Assembly: GCF_003287875.1 (NCBI RefSeq) | Contig: NZ_QMKK01000030.1 | Location: forward strand, 62,001-126,000 | Source: Martinezella tropici | GTDB taxonomy: Bacteria; Pseudomonadota; Alphaproteobacteria; Rhizobiales; Rhizobiaceae | DNA length: 64,000 nucleotides | Reading direction: 5' to 3' | Shown here: positions 1 to 8,920 of the stretch, in pieces | Numbering within the stretch: the stretch's first letter is position 1 | Layout of the letters: the number at the start of each line of letters is the position of its first letter | Position numbers and translations under genes: made by a program | Notes under the pieces: generated by a model | Told to the model about the DNA's origin: nothing | The model's input: only the letters and a program-made list of their open reading frames with translations | The model's database searches: none

Positions 1-360
1 CTGCATTAACGATAATTGAAGCTAGTATGCCACCGCAACAGAAAGCCATACGAAACTGATCATGTATCCCGTCGTGAGCGAAATACAGACCGCAAACAGA
101 ACAGCGAAGCACCTCGACGACATATTGAAGCTCCTTCACTCGATTTTCGTTGGGTCGCAGGCATGCTATGATACTGATATCACCGTTACAGATAAAATCT
201 CGAACTCCAGATGGACATTAATGTTCCGTTCAGAAATTTCGGAGCTTCGGTAGAATTCTTCAATCACAGCCAAACGTGGAAATAAGATCGAATAGTCCTA
301 CCAAGTAGGCCGCCATATATCCGACATTTTCCACTCCATCCGCTCGATCGATATGCTTAT
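1..360. other. Intergenic region downstream of cyoD, no gene recognised
   Basis: This stretch lies past the 3' end of the cyo operon and runs to the window edge. A 63-codon open frame on the plus strand (62-253) has no clear ribosome binding site and resembles nothing I know, so I do not call it. I see no SURF1-like gene, which often follows cyoD in rhizobia, and no clear intrinsic terminator. If a SURF1 or heme O synthase gene belongs to this operon it is elsewhere. Confidence 0.5.
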
Positions 361-774
361 CTATGGCTGCATATTCACCATTTGATCCATCGGCATCATG
401 TTTTGCTTCAGATGATCCATGATCCAGATGGAACCTAAGACAATAAGCACCACGACCAATATGCCGAACGCCAGCGCGAGCACATTGTTTGTGTTGTCTG
501 GGCCGGTGGTGATATGCAGAAAGAAAACCAGGTGGACGCCCATTTGCGCGATTGCGAGTACGACCAGCGCTACCGGGATTGCCGGCCCATAAACGATGTT
601 GGAAGTGGCTAGCAGAAAGGAAGCAACCGTCAGGATGATCGAAAATCCGAGACCCAAGTTTGCGTTCAACACCCAATGGCCGCTTTCTTCCGGTGGCTCG
701 TCACCGGGCGCATGGTCGTCCCGCAAGTTCCGCCTGTTATCATATATGTCCGTGTCGGTGTCGGAGGTACTCAT
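361..774 (-). CDS. cyoD: Cytochrome o ubiquinol oxidase subunit IV
   Basis: Small membrane subunit of the bo3-type quinol oxidase, 137 residues, with a polar N-terminus and three predicted membrane helices (roughly residues 40-62, 67-90 and 98-120). The stretch LGLGFSIILTVASFLL and the AQMGVHLVFFLHI segment are typical of the CyoD/COX4-pro family. In the family it has no redox centre and assists assembly of the copper-heme centre of subunit I. Its start shares one base with the cyoC stop, so it is translationally coupled as the last gene of cyoABCD. Length and operon position both fit, and I have little doubt about the call. Confidence 0.93.
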   Translation of the reverse strand: MSTSDTDTDIYDNRRNLRDDHAPGDEPPEESGHWVLNANLGLGFSIILTVASFLLATSNIVYGPAIPVALVVLAIAQMGVHLVFFLHITTGPDNTNNVLALAFGILVVVLIVLGSIWIMDHLKQNMMPMDQMVNMQP

Positions 775-1466
775 TAGCGAACTCCCATCAGATAGACGAT
801 CGTGAAAATGCCGATCCAGACGATATCAAGTGCATGCCAGAAGAGATTGAAGCAGATCAATCGATGAATGATCTCGCGGCGAAATCCTTTTATAAAGACT
901 TGGGCCATCATCGTGGCCAGCCATACGCCGCCGAGCGTGACGTGCAGTCCATGCAGTCCGACTAGCCCATAGAAGGAAGTGAGCATTGCGCTGCGTTGCG
1001 GCGTGAAGCCGCGGTCGGATAGTTCAATGAATTCCAACAGCTCAAGAAGAACGAATATCAGTCCCAGCAGGCCTGTCAGAAGCAGGAATATAAGCGTCCA
1101 CAGCTTATTGCGTACATTTGTCGCCGCAAACGACAGCATGCAGGTGTAACTCGACAACAGCAGCGCCGCCGTCTCGAATCCCACGCGCTGCACATCGACC
1201 ATATCAGCAATCGTCGGCCCACCTGCCGTCGCTCCCCTTTGCACGGCGAATGCGGCAAAGAAGCAGGAGAAAATGATGATGTCGCTCAGCAGATAGATCC
1301 AGAAGCCATAGCCGACAAGAATCCGCTTATTGGCGGGACCGGTAGCGCCCTGGCCAGTTCCCGCCACGGGCTCTCCGGAGCCGTGAGCACGGTGGCCCAG
1401 ACGATGCGGATCTTCGCGAACGCGCCGTATGGCTTCGACGCTCGCCGGCAGGCCGGTATCGGTCAT
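774..1466 (-). CDS. cyoC: Cytochrome o ubiquinol oxidase subunit III
   Basis: Integral membrane subunit III of the heme-copper quinol oxidase, 230 residues. After a polar N-terminal tail of about 50 residues there are five hydrophobic helices, matching the five-helix quinol oxidase form of COX3. Recognisable blocks are YGFWIYLLSDIIIF near residue 53 and GLHGLHVTLGGVWL near residue 166. The start overlaps the cyoB stop by four bases (ATGA type), which implies translational coupling. It has no metal centre of its own; in the family it stabilises the proton-pumping subunit I. Confidence 0.94.
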   Translation of the reverse strand: MTDTGLPASVEAIRRVREDPHRLGHRAHGSGEPVAGTGQGATGPANKRILVGYGFWIYLLSDIIIFSCFFAAFAVQRGATAGGPTIADMVDVQRVGFETAALLLSSYTCMLSFAATNVRNKLWTLIFLLLTGLLGLIFVLLELLEFIELSDRGFTPQRSAMLTSFYGLVGLHGLHVTLGGVWLATMMAQVFIKGFRREIIHRLICFNLFWHALDIVWIGIFTIVYLMGVR

Positions 1467-3481
1467 GGCAATACTCCCTGTTCGGACATTCGCGCAAGCA
1501 TCGCCTCGCGAGCGGAGCGCCGGGCGCGGTCGACGCGCGCGACCTCGTCGGCCGAAACCTCGAATTCATGAACGTCGCGCCACGCGAAGACCACGAAGCC
1601 GATGAAAGCGGCCACAAGCGCCACGATGGCAAGCCACCAGATGTACCAGATCATCGCGAAACCGAAGACCGTGGCGAAAAAGGCCGTATAGACGCCAACC
1701 GGACTGTTCACAGGCATCTCGATCGGCTCATAATCCGGTTCCGGCGACAGATGCTGAGATTCAACGGCGCGCAGTTTGATACCCCAATAGGCCTCCTCAC
1801 CCTCGACATTCGGCATGACGGCAAAATTGAAAAACGGCGGCGGCGATGGGGTGGCCCATTCAAGAGAACGACCATCCCACGGATCTCCGGTGATATCCCG
1901 CAGCTTTTCCCGTTCGCGGATGCTGACCACCAATTGAATGACTTGCGCGACGACACCCAGGATTAGGATGCCGACACCGGCGACGGAGACATAAAGCCAG
2001 GGCGCCCATTCGGGAACGTCGATGTGTTGCAGCCGTCGTGTCATCCCATCAAGTCCGAGAACGTAAAGAGGCGTGAAGGTCACCCAGAACCCAACGAAAG
2101 CCAGCCAGAAGGCTGCTTTGCCCCAACCTGCGTGAAGCCGGAAACCGAACGCTTTCGGAAACCAGAATTCCATGCCCGCGAAGACGCCGAACACGACACC
2201 GCCAATAATGACATTGTGGAAATGCGCCACGAGAAACATGGAATTATGCGTCAGGAAGTCCGCTGGCGGTATGGCGAGCAGGACGCCTGTCAATCCGCCT
2301 ATGGTGAACGTGAAGATAAAGCCCATCGACCATAGCATCGGCACTTCGAAACGAACCCTTCCGCCATACATCGTAAAGATCCAGTTGTAGATTTTGACGC
2401 CGGTGCCGACGGCTATGATGCTGGAAGAGATACCGAAGAAGGTGTTGACCGCGGCGCCAGCTCCCATCGTGAAGAAGTGGTGCAGCCACACCAGCATCGA
2501 AACGATGCAAATGAACATCGTCGCCGCGACCATGGAGCGATATCCAAATAGCGGCTTGCCGGAAAAGGTCGAAAAGACTTCTGAAAAGATGCCGAAGGCG
2601 GGCAAGACGAGGATGTAGACTTCCGGATGCCCCCACGCCCATATCAGGTTCACAAACATCATTGGATTTCCGCCCGCCGTATTTGTGAAATAATGCCATC
2701 CGACATAACGATCGAGCGTCAGCATGGCGAGGGTCGCCGTCAGAATCGGGAAGGCTGCCACGATCAGCAGACAGGAAGCGAGCGCCGTCCAGCAAAAGAC
2801 CGGCATTCTGAGATAACTCATGCCCTGGCAGCGCATTTTCAATATGGTTGTGACGATATTGATGCCTGTTATCAGGGTACCGATCCCGGAAATCTGCACC
2901 GCCCAAAGATAATAGTCGACGCCCACGCCTGGCGTATAGCTCGTCTCGCTGAGGGGCGGATAGGGAAGCCACCCGGTGCGGGCGAACTCGCCGATGAAAA
3001 GCGACACATTGACGAGGAGCGCACCGCTGGCCGTCAGCCAGAACCCAACCGAGTTGAATGTCGGGAAGGCAACGTCGCGTACACCGAGTTGCAGCGGCAC
3101 GAGGAAATTCATGAATCCCAGCACGAGCGGCATGGCGCCGAACAGGATCATGATCGTTCCGTGCACGGTGAAGATCTGGTTATAGTGCTCGGGCGGCAGA
3201 TAACCGGGGGCATCGATCGCGACGGCCTGCTGGGTGCGCATCATGATGGCATCGGCAAAGCCGCGAATGAGCATCACGACACCGAGCAAGCAATACATGA
3301 TGCCGATGCGCTTGTGATCGACGCTCGTGATCCACTCTCGCCACAAATAAGGCCACCATCCTCTCACGGTGACCAGTATCAAGACCGCCACCGCGATGAA
3401 GATAACGGCGATGGATGTGATCAGGGGGATCGGCTCAGACAGGGGAATCGCCGAAAGACCGAGTTTTCCCAACATGGTCAA
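1463..3481 (-). CDS. cyoB: Cytochrome o ubiquinol oxidase subunit I
   Basis: Catalytic heme-copper oxidase subunit of 672 residues, the usual CyoB size with extra helices at both ends. It oxidises ubiquinol, reduces O2 to water at the heme-CuB site, and pumps protons across the inner membrane. Visible hallmarks are VHGTIMILFG (low-spin heme ligand helix), WGHPEVYILVLPAFG (CuB histidine and the cross-linked tyrosine), LHHFFTMG (two further CuB histidines) and VAHFHNVIIGG (heme ligands). It overlaps cyoC by four bases downstream and cyoA by four bases upstream, so the operon is read as one coupled unit. The residues needed for activity that I can check are present. Confidence 0.97.
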   Translation of the reverse strand: MTMLGKLGLSAIPLSEPIPLITSIAVIFIAVAVLILVTVRGWWPYLWREWITSVDHKRIGIMYCLLGVVMLIRGFADAIMMRTQQAVAIDAPGYLPPEHYNQIFTVHGTIMILFGAMPLVLGFMNFLVPLQLGVRDVAFPTFNSVGFWLTASGALLVNVSLFIGEFARTGWLPYPPLSETSYTPGVGVDYYLWAVQISGIGTLITGINIVTTILKMRCQGMSYLRMPVFCWTALASCLLIVAAFPILTATLAMLTLDRYVGWHYFTNTAGGNPMMFVNLIWAWGHPEVYILVLPAFGIFSEVFSTFSGKPLFGYRSMVAATMFICIVSMLVWLHHFFTMGAGAAVNTFFGISSSIIAVGTGVKIYNWIFTMYGGRVRFEVPMLWSMGFIFTFTIGGLTGVLLAIPPADFLTHNSMFLVAHFHNVIIGGVVFGVFAGMEFWFPKAFGFRLHAGWGKAAFWLAFVGFWVTFTPLYVLGLDGMTRRLQHIDVPEWAPWLYVSVAGVGILILGVVAQVIQLVVSIREREKLRDITGDPWDGRSLEWATPSPPPFFNFAVMPNVEGEEAYWGIKLRAVESQHLSPEPDYEPIEMPVNSPVGVYTAFFATVFGFAMIWYIWWLAIVALVAAFIGFVVFAWRDVHEFEVSADEVARVDRARRSAREAMLARMSEQGVLP

Positions 3482-4407
3482 TCCTTTCCGCCGGTAGAAG
3501 TCTCGCGACCCGCATGTTGGGGAGACTCGACCTCTGGCCCAGGACCTGGCGGAATCGTCTGTTGAACGATGGCATTGAAAAGCCCAGGATCCGCCAATCG
3601 GTAGGTCGCGGGCTGGACGCGCTCGCTTTGCTGCAAAAGCTTGCCATAGGCACCCCGATCAAGGGGAAGGTTGGTCGCCTGAGCACTCTTCATCCAGGTT
3701 TCAAACTCGGCATCCGGGATGCTTTTGACCTCGAACTGCATGTCTGAGAAACCGTCGCCGGAAAATTGCGCGGATATGCCTCGCAAGCGAGCGGATTCAT
3801 CCGACTGGAGATGCAGTTGTGAGATCATGCCAGGCATGGCGTAGATCATCGATCCAAGCCGAGGCACGAAGAATGCGTTGAAAACGCTTGCGGAGGTGAT
3901 CGAAAAGTGCACCGGTGTGCTAGTCGGGATGACGACTTGATTGACGGTAGCAATCCCGTTTTGCGGATAGATGAAAAGCCATTTCCAGTCGAGCGATACC
4001 ACCTGAACTTCGAGAGGCGGCTTGCTCGATGACAACGGCCTGAATGGATCGAGCCGGTACGAGCCGATCCAGATCAGACCGCCGATGAACATGATCGTCA
4101 GGATCGGAATCGACCAGACGACCGCCTCGATGCGGCCGGAGTAGGACCAATAGGGAAGATATTCCGCTCGGGGATTAGAGGCGCGGTAGCGCCATGCCAT
4201 CCAGAACGCCAGCAGGAGGGTCGGCACGACGATGGCAAGCATGATGACGGTCGCATTGATCAATATCGCGGCATCGCCGGCGCCAACGGGGCCTGCCGGG
4301 TTCAACACTGCGACCGAACATGAGGAAAGGCTGAAACCCAACAGGTAAAAGGCGGCGCCGCGCCATATGCGAAGGGGCACCGATTTCGGATTCTCCAAGC
4401 CGTTCAT
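3478..4407 (-). CDS. cyoA: Cytochrome o ubiquinol oxidase subunit II (lipoprotein)
   Basis: Subunit II of the quinol oxidase, about 309 residues, anchored by a lipid and two membrane helices with a periplasmic cupredoxin fold. I choose the ATG at 4407 because GGGGAGGA lies upstream at good spacing and it places the lipobox LSSC about 23 residues from the start; a longer frame back to 4548 would bury the signal. The cupredoxin part (MPGMISQLHLQ, then QFSGDGFSDMQF) lacks the paired cysteines and histidine of the CuA site, which is what separates quinol oxidases from cytochrome c oxidases. It is the first gene of cyoABCD. The 270 bases upstream are AT-rich near 4620 and probably hold the promoter. 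Confidence 0.95.
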   Translation of the reverse strand: MNGLENPKSVPLRIWRGAAFYLLGFSLSSCSVAVLNPAGPVGAGDAAILINATVIMLAIVVPTLLLAFWMAWRYRASNPRAEYLPYWSYSGRIEAVVWSIPILTIMFIGGLIWIGSYRLDPFRPLSSSKPPLEVQVVSLDWKWLFIYPQNGIATVNQVVIPTSTPVHFSITSASVFNAFFVPRLGSMIYAMPGMISQLHLQSDESARLRGISAQFSGDGFSDMQFEVKSIPDAEFETWMKSAQATNLPLDRGAYGKLLQQSERVQPATYRLADPGLFNAIVQQTIPPGPGPEVESPQHAGRETSTGGKD

Positions 4408-4676
4408 TCTGGATCGTCCTCCCCGTTGCGGTTCCCCCGAACCTGCGACGTCAGGCATTGTTCCATCCGAAATGCACCGACCTTTCGTCCTGTCGAGTTT
4501 AGTACAGGCTCGTCCCCTGGATGCCCAACGTTGCTGTGGCAGGTTCAAGACGCAGCGTTACTCCAGCGAACTGGCGTCACTCAGGGACTACCAAGTGTTG
4601 ATGCGAACTCTGGCGCACAATATATATGTGAATATGGCGTCGCGATCCGATAGAGCGAACGCAGACCACGTCAGCT

Positions 4677-4986
4677 TCACGATTTGCGGACGTCCACTTT
4701 GAGACGCGCGGTCGATCGGCGCTCAGCGAAATGTGCCTCGACCTCATCATCCGAAATGTCGCGACGAGTGTCGTTCAGCGCTTCCAGCACCTTCGTGCGA
4801 AACCAACTGTCGTGAGCTTCGCTGCCCGAAAAGAGTTCAAGTGGCAATGCACCTTCATTAGCCGTCCGGGTGAGTAGGATGCGCACCGCGTCCGATACCG
4901 TTAGTCCCATGCTCTCAAGGACGGCGGAGGCTCGATCCCGAACGTCAGGCATCGATGCGTGTTTGGACAAGTGCGTTTGCAGCCAT
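4677..4986 (-). pseudogene. RelB/DinJ-family antitoxin, frameshifted
   Basis: Remains of a RelB/DinJ-type antitoxin. From the ATG at 4986, which has GTGGAGAT upstream at good spacing, translation gives MAANALVQTRIDA and then meets TGA at 4947-4945. The rest of the family (VRDRASAVLESMGLTVSDAV, then RILLTRTANEGALP and an acidic tail) continues in the next frame to 4677. Removing one of the two G bases at 4948-4949 (plus strand) restores a continuous protein reading RIDADVRDRA at the join. The second frame alone could start at a TTG (4970), giving 97 residues without the ribbon strand that binds DNA in this family. No RelE/YafQ-type toxin frame is visible on either side, so this is an orphan. 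A sequencing error at the G pair would give the same picture. Confidence 0.75.
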
Positions 4987-5156
4987 GGTTATCTCCACAT
5001 TCAACAAAAAGGTAATGCATTTGAATGACAAAATCCATAGCGAGGTTTAGGCCCTCACCGGGCGTTGTTACGTTGTCTGCGGCCTAAACGCTTGGCGCGA
5101 TAGTTGCAGGGGATGGGCACCCCTTATTCGTCCGGGGTGCCGTGAAGATTGGATCG

Positions 5157-6071
5157 TCAATCATGCCGCTCCAGGAAACTAGAAACCGTCTTCAGGCAAA
5201 GATCCTTCTCTTCGACATGCGGCATATGGCTTGAATTTTCAAAGAGCACCCACTCGCAACTCCTTACGCCATCGACATAGGGCTTGACCACCAGCGGCGT
5301 CGCCTCGTCATATTTGCCCGAGATCAGCAAGGTCGGCGCCTCGATGAAGGCAAGCCTGTCTTCGATCGTCCAGTCCTTCATGGTGCCGATGACGTGAAAC
5401 TCCGTCGGGCCGTTCATGTTGCGGTAAACGGTATTGTCCTCATCCATGGTGGCGAATGTGCGGGCAACCTCCTCCGGCCAGGGCACGACGCGGCAGACAT
5501 GGCGATCATAAAAGACACGGGAGGCGGCGATATATTCCGGATCGGTGATCGTGCCGGCCCGTTCGTGCCTTAGCAGCGTGTCCTGCACCTCCTGCGGCAG
5601 CTCCTCGCGAAGACGGTTCGCTTCCGCGACCCAGGTGTGCATGTTGGCCGGCGAATTGGCGATCACCAGCGCCTTCAGCCCCTTCGGTCGACGCACCGCA
5701 TGTTCGGCGCCCAGCATGCCGCCCCAGGACTGACCGAGAAAGGCGTAGCGATCCTGAATGCCGAGATGCTTCAGCAGCGCATCCAGCTCATCCAGGAAAA
5801 GCGTCGGTGTCCAGAAATCGGGACCCTTGTCAGGCAGGCGCGTGGACTTGCCGTTGCCGAGTTGATCGTAGTGGATGACGGCGCGGCCATCGATTTCGGC
5901 GATACCCTTGAAACTATCGACATAATCATGAGTGCAGCCCGGCCCGCCATGGGCGACGACGAGCGGCAACCTGCCGGAATCGAGCGAGCCGGTGATGCGG
6001 TACCATGTCCGGTATTCGCGAAAGGGCAAAAAGGCTTCCTGCGTCGGGATTGCGGCCACGTGTCTCTCCAT
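5157..6071 (-). CDS. Alpha/beta hydrolase, proline iminopeptidase family (S33)
   Basis: A 304-residue alpha/beta hydrolase of the proline iminopeptidase group, expected to release N-terminal proline or act on a related amide or ester. The oxyanion block HGGPG is near residue 41 and the nucleophile elbow GQSWGG near residue 114. The acid is likely in GKYDEATP and the catalytic histidine in NSSHMPH near the C-terminus. There is no signal peptide, so it is cytoplasmic. It lies 54 bases downstream of the LuxR-type gene on the same strand and is probably co-transcribed. It resembles the divergent S33 gene at 7040, so the two are paralogues flanking one regulator. A GTG four codons in (6059), preceded by GGAGA, is a credible alternative start. 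Confidence 0.88.
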   Translation of the reverse strand: MERHVAAIPTQEAFLPFREYRTWYRITGSLDSGRLPLVVAHGGPGCTHDYVDSFKGIAEIDGRAVIHYDQLGNGKSTRLPDKGPDFWTPTLFLDELDALLKHLGIQDRYAFLGQSWGGMLGAEHAVRRPKGLKALVIANSPANMHTWVAEANRLREELPQEVQDTLLRHERAGTITDPEYIAASRVFYDRHVCRVVPWPEEVARTFATMDEDNTVYRNMNGPTEFHVIGTMKDWTIEDRLAFIEAPTLLISGKYDEATPLVVKPYVDGVRSCEWVLFENSSHMPHVEEKDLCLKTVSSFLERHD

Positions 6072-6125
6072 CTCCAGGCTTCGATGGACCAGACCATAAC
6101 GCGGCCGAAACGGGTGCGGCAGCTA

Positions 6126-6908
6126 TCAGAAGTTATAGGATGGCTGTGCGTCCAGCAGCCGATAATGCGTGGCGCGGACGACTGCCTGGGTGCGGTTCTT
6201 GGCGCCGAGCTTCTTTGCCGCGGCATTCAAATGCATGACGACGGTCGGCACCGAGCGATCGATGATGCGGGAAATCTCCTTGGCGGAATAGCCCTTGGCG
6301 GAATAGCGCAAGCATTCCCTCTCGCGCTCCGTCAGCCGGATCTTGCCGACGCTCAGCGCTGCGGTGTCGAAGAGCGAATAGGCGGTCTCGTGAAAGACAT
6401 GCGCCAGCAGGTTGAAATCGGCAATGTAGCGCAGGGCATCGCGCTCGAACTCCTTATTGGCACCGAAGCGAATTCCGGTGACCGTCGCATAGTCGCCGCG
6501 CGGCATGTGAACCGGCACCGTAACACCCGTCGACATGTCGCGCTCGCTCAGGTAGCGCGCAACGGGAACCGTGTCCTCGCTCATGAAGCGCTTGATCAGC
6601 GTATCGGCATCGGGATCGTAATTCCAGAAGAACGGCGCCGAGGTTCTTAGCGCCACCTGCTGCACCGGATCGATGCGGAAATAGCCGCGATCGAACCAGT
6701 ATTCATACATGTCGTCGGAGATGTTCCTGAGCTTCAGAAGCGACGGGATCATGATCTTGCCGTCGAGGTCGTAGGGCACCGGCGAATAGTCGTAGATCAA
6801 GGCCTCGAACCCGATTGCCTTCATGCTCTCGAAGATATGATCGATGCGGCCGTCCAGCGTCTGATGCGCCGTGAACTGGCGCCTGATGGTTCCGATTTGA
6901 TCGAACAT
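6126..6908 (-). CDS. LuxR-type solo regulator, plant-responsive (OryR/PipR-like) subgroup
   Basis: About 260 residues: an N-terminal autoinducer-binding fold (roughly 10-165) and a C-terminal LuxR helix-turn-helix (roughly 185-245, with LTERERECLRYSAKG and YSAKEISRIID). In the ligand pocket the usual W57/Y61 pair of AHL receptors is replaced by M and W (MYEYW followed by RGYFRIDPV), while the aspartate-proline, the later tryptophan and the glycine in STGV are kept. These two substitutions mark the LuxR solos of plant-associated bacteria (OryR, XccR, PsoR, PipR), which respond to plant-derived compounds instead of AHLs. No luxI is present. The flanking S33 peptidases and peptide transporter match the neighbourhood known for that subgroup. 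The start at 6908 is preferred; a GTG at 6950 is possible. Confidence 0.87.
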   Translation of the reverse strand: MFDQIGTIRRQFTAHQTLDGRIDHIFESMKAIGFEALIYDYSPVPYDLDGKIMIPSLLKLRNISDDMYEYWFDRGYFRIDPVQQVALRTSAPFFWNYDPDADTLIKRFMSEDTVPVARYLSERDMSTGVTVPVHMPRGDYATVTGIRFGANKEFERDALRYIADFNLLAHVFHETAYSLFDTAALSVGKIRLTERERECLRYSAKGYSAKEISRIIDRSVPTVVMHLNAAAKKLGAKNRTQAVVRATHYRLLDAQPSYNF

Positions 6909-6996
6909 GCAGCGGTTCCCGTCTGTGCCTGCGACCTCCCAACCTATCACTTCTTATAGCTGGTGCCGAGCGCGGTTTAAGGTAAAAATTTAGCCG

Positions 6997-7013
6997 TGCT
7001 CAAATATTGAGCA
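6997..7013. promoter_or_regulatory. 17-bp palindrome, candidate operator of the LuxR solo
   Basis: TGCTCAAATATTGAGCA is a perfect inverted repeat with 7-bp arms and a 3-bp centre. It lies between the divergent luxR-type gene and the plus-strand S33 peptidase, 27 bases before the ATG at 7040. Size and symmetry suit a dimeric LuxR-type protein. No T-run follows, so a terminator is unlikely. Binding by the adjacent regulator is inference. Confidence 0.55.
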
Positions 7014-7039
7014 AGCAGAATCTTTCGCCGGAGTTGTCA

Positions 7040-7930
7040 ATGTGGCGTGAAATTGAGCCCGAGGCGCGGCATGTCGTCGAGGTCGATGGCTACAAGGTGG
7101 TCGCCTACAGCTTCGGCAGCGGCTCTGAAACGGTCTTCTGCCTGAACGGCGGCCCCGGGTTGCCCTGCGACTATCTGCGCGAGGCACACTCCTGCCTGGT
7201 CGACAAGGGATACAGGGTCGTCGCCTTCGACCAGCTCGGCACGGGCGCCTCAGACCGCCCGACCGACAAGGGTTTATGGACCATCGGCCGTTATGTCGAG
7301 GAGACCGAGACCGTCCGCAAGGCACTCGGTCTCGGTAAAGTCCACATGCTCGGTCACTCCTGGGGCGGCTGGCTGGCGATCGACTACGCGCTGACCTATC
7401 CCGAGAACCTCAAGACGCTGATCCTCGAAGATACCGTCGCCGACATGCCGCACCTGATTTCGGAGCTGGAGCGGCTGCGCGCGGCACTCGGGCCGGAAAC
7501 GGTCGCCATGATGCAGAAGCACGAGGCACAGGGCACCTATGATCACCCCGAATATCTCGCCGCCGTCACCATCCTCAACTACCGCCATGTCTGCCGCCTG
7601 CCGGAATGGCCGGCACCTGTCCGCCGCTCGCTCGACGATTGGAACATGGGTCCCTATGAGACCATGCAAGGGCCGAACGAATTTCTCTATATCGGCAATC
7701 TCAAGGACTGGAACCGCATTCCGGACCTTCCGCAGCTTGCCATGCCAGTGCTGATCACGGCAGGCGAACATGACGAGTTGACGCCGGCCTGTGCGCTCAG
7801 GATGAAGCTTGCCTTGAAGGATGCCGAACTCAAGGTCTTTGCCAATGCCAGCCACATGCCTTTCTATGAGAACCCGTGGGATTACTATCCGGCGCTCCTC
7901 GACTTCCTGTCGCGGCATAGGGCAAGCTGA
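7040..7930 (+). CDS. Proline iminopeptidase-family hydrolase (S33)
   Basis: A 296-residue cytoplasmic alpha/beta hydrolase. NGGPG supplies the oxyanion hole, GHSWGG the nucleophilic serine, GEHDELTP the acid and NASHMPF the histidine, so the triad is complete. The ATG at 7040 follows CCGGAG at six-base spacing; a TTG at 7007 in the same frame lies inside the palindrome and is less likely. It is first in an apparent operon with an oligopeptide/dipeptide ABC transporter. In characterised plant-responsive LuxR systems a pip gene is the regulator's target and serves as the activity readout, which fits here. The true substrate may be an amide-linked plant signal or a peptide. Confidence 0.88.
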   Translation: MWREIEPEARHVVEVDGYKVVAYSFGSGSETVFCLNGGPGLPCDYLREAHSCLVDKGYRVVAFDQLGTGASDRPTDKGLWTIGRYVEETETVRKALGLGKVHMLGHSWGGWLAIDYALTYPENLKTLILEDTVADMPHLISELERLRAALGPETVAMMQKHEAQGTYDHPEYLAAVTILNYRHVCRLPEWPAPVRRSLDDWNMGPYETMQGPNEFLYIGNLKDWNRIPDLPQLAMPVLITAGEHDELTPACALRMKLALKDAELKVFANASHMPFYENPWDYYPALLDFLSRHRAS

Positions 7931-7981
7931 TGCGAGCTAAGGTGATCCAATCCCACCGACGACAAGGGGGCGATCGCCGCT

Positions 7982-8920
7982 ATGCATCGCTATAGATTCG
8001 TACTGACGCGACCGCTGCAGTTCCTGCCTGTCCTCTTCGGCATCAGCGTCATCACCTTCGTTCTGGTCCGCCTCATTCCCGGCGATCCCGCGCGCAATAT
8101 CCTCGGCACGCGCGCCACCCCGGCCGCACTTGCCAGCATTCGCGCGCAATACGGCCTCGATCAGCCGATGTGGCTGCAATATTTCTATTTCATCAAGAAT
8201 CTCGGCAATGGCGAGATGGGCAAATCGATCCTCTACAAGATCGACGTGCTACCGCTGATTTCGACCCGGATCGAGCCGACCGTCGCGCTGGTCGTCTCCA
8301 GCGTCATCCTGTCGGTCCTGATTGCCGTGCCGATGTCGGCGATTGCCGCGCGCAATGTCGGCCGCGCACCGGATCACATCGTGCGCGTCGTCTCGACTTT
8401 CGGCATCGGCTTTCCGCCCTTCTGGCTGGGGCTGATGCTGATCATCCTGTTCAGCGTCCAACTCGGGATGCTGCCGGTCTCGGGCTATGGCTCCACCATC
8501 GGCGAGAAGATCGCCCATCTCATCCTGCCGGCCCTGACGGTTGCGCTGTCGCTTTCGACCGTGCTGACCCGCAGCCTGCGGGCAGCGATGATCGAAGCGC
8601 TGAAATCGGATGTGGCGACGGCGGCCCGAGCCCGCGGCATGCCGGAAGGCATCGTCTTCTGGCGGCATGTCGTGCCGAACTCGCTGGTGCCGACGATCAA
8701 TCTGCTCGCCGTCAACATCGGCTGGCTGATCGGCGGCACGGTCGTCGTCGAGAGCGTCTTTGCCTTGCCCGGCATGGGCCAATTGCTGGTGCGCGCCATC
8801 TTCTCGCGCGATTACATGGTCGTCCAGGGTGTTGCGATGGTATTTGCCTGCGCCACGGTGCTGGTCAACTTCCTCGCCGATATCGTCACGGTCGCCGTCG
8901 ATCCGCGGGTGAAGCTATGA
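7982..8920 (+). CDS. Peptide-type ABC transporter permease (DppB-like)
   Basis: A 312-residue inner-membrane permease of the dipeptide/oligopeptide/nickel group. It has the family's N-terminal helix (FGISVITFVLVRLIPGDP near residue 20), a periplasmic loop and five further helices. The cytoplasmic coupling segment ARARGMPEGIVFWRHVVPNS near residue 212 contacts the ATPase. The gene starts 51 bases after the S33 peptidase, with an AAGGGGG run somewhat far upstream of its ATG, and its stop overlaps the next permease by ATGA. Substrate specificity cannot be read from the sequence; the peptidase and LuxR solo suggest a peptide or plant-derived amide. Confidence 0.92.
   Translation: MHRYRFVLTRPLQFLPVLFGISVITFVLVRLIPGDPARNILGTRATPAALASIRAQYGLDQPMWLQYFYFIKNLGNGEMGKSILYKIDVLPLISTRIEPTVALVVSSVILSVLIAVPMSAIAARNVGRAPDHIVRVVSTFGIGFPPFWLGLMLIILFSVQLGMLPVSGYGSTIGEKIAHLILPALTVALSLSTVLTRSLRAAMIEALKSDVATAARARGMPEGIVFWRHVVPNSLVPTINLLAVNIGWLIGGTVVVESVFALPGMGQLLVRAIFSRDYMVVQGVAMVFACATVLVNFLADIVTVAVDPRVKL

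Noticed and set aside
62..253. A 63-codon frame near the window start
   Set aside because: No ribosome binding site, no homology I recognise and only marginal coding character.
2627..3565. A 312-codon plus-strand frame opposite cyoB
   Set aside because: It is the reverse reading of a highly conserved oxidase gene with many His and Arg residues and no family likeness.
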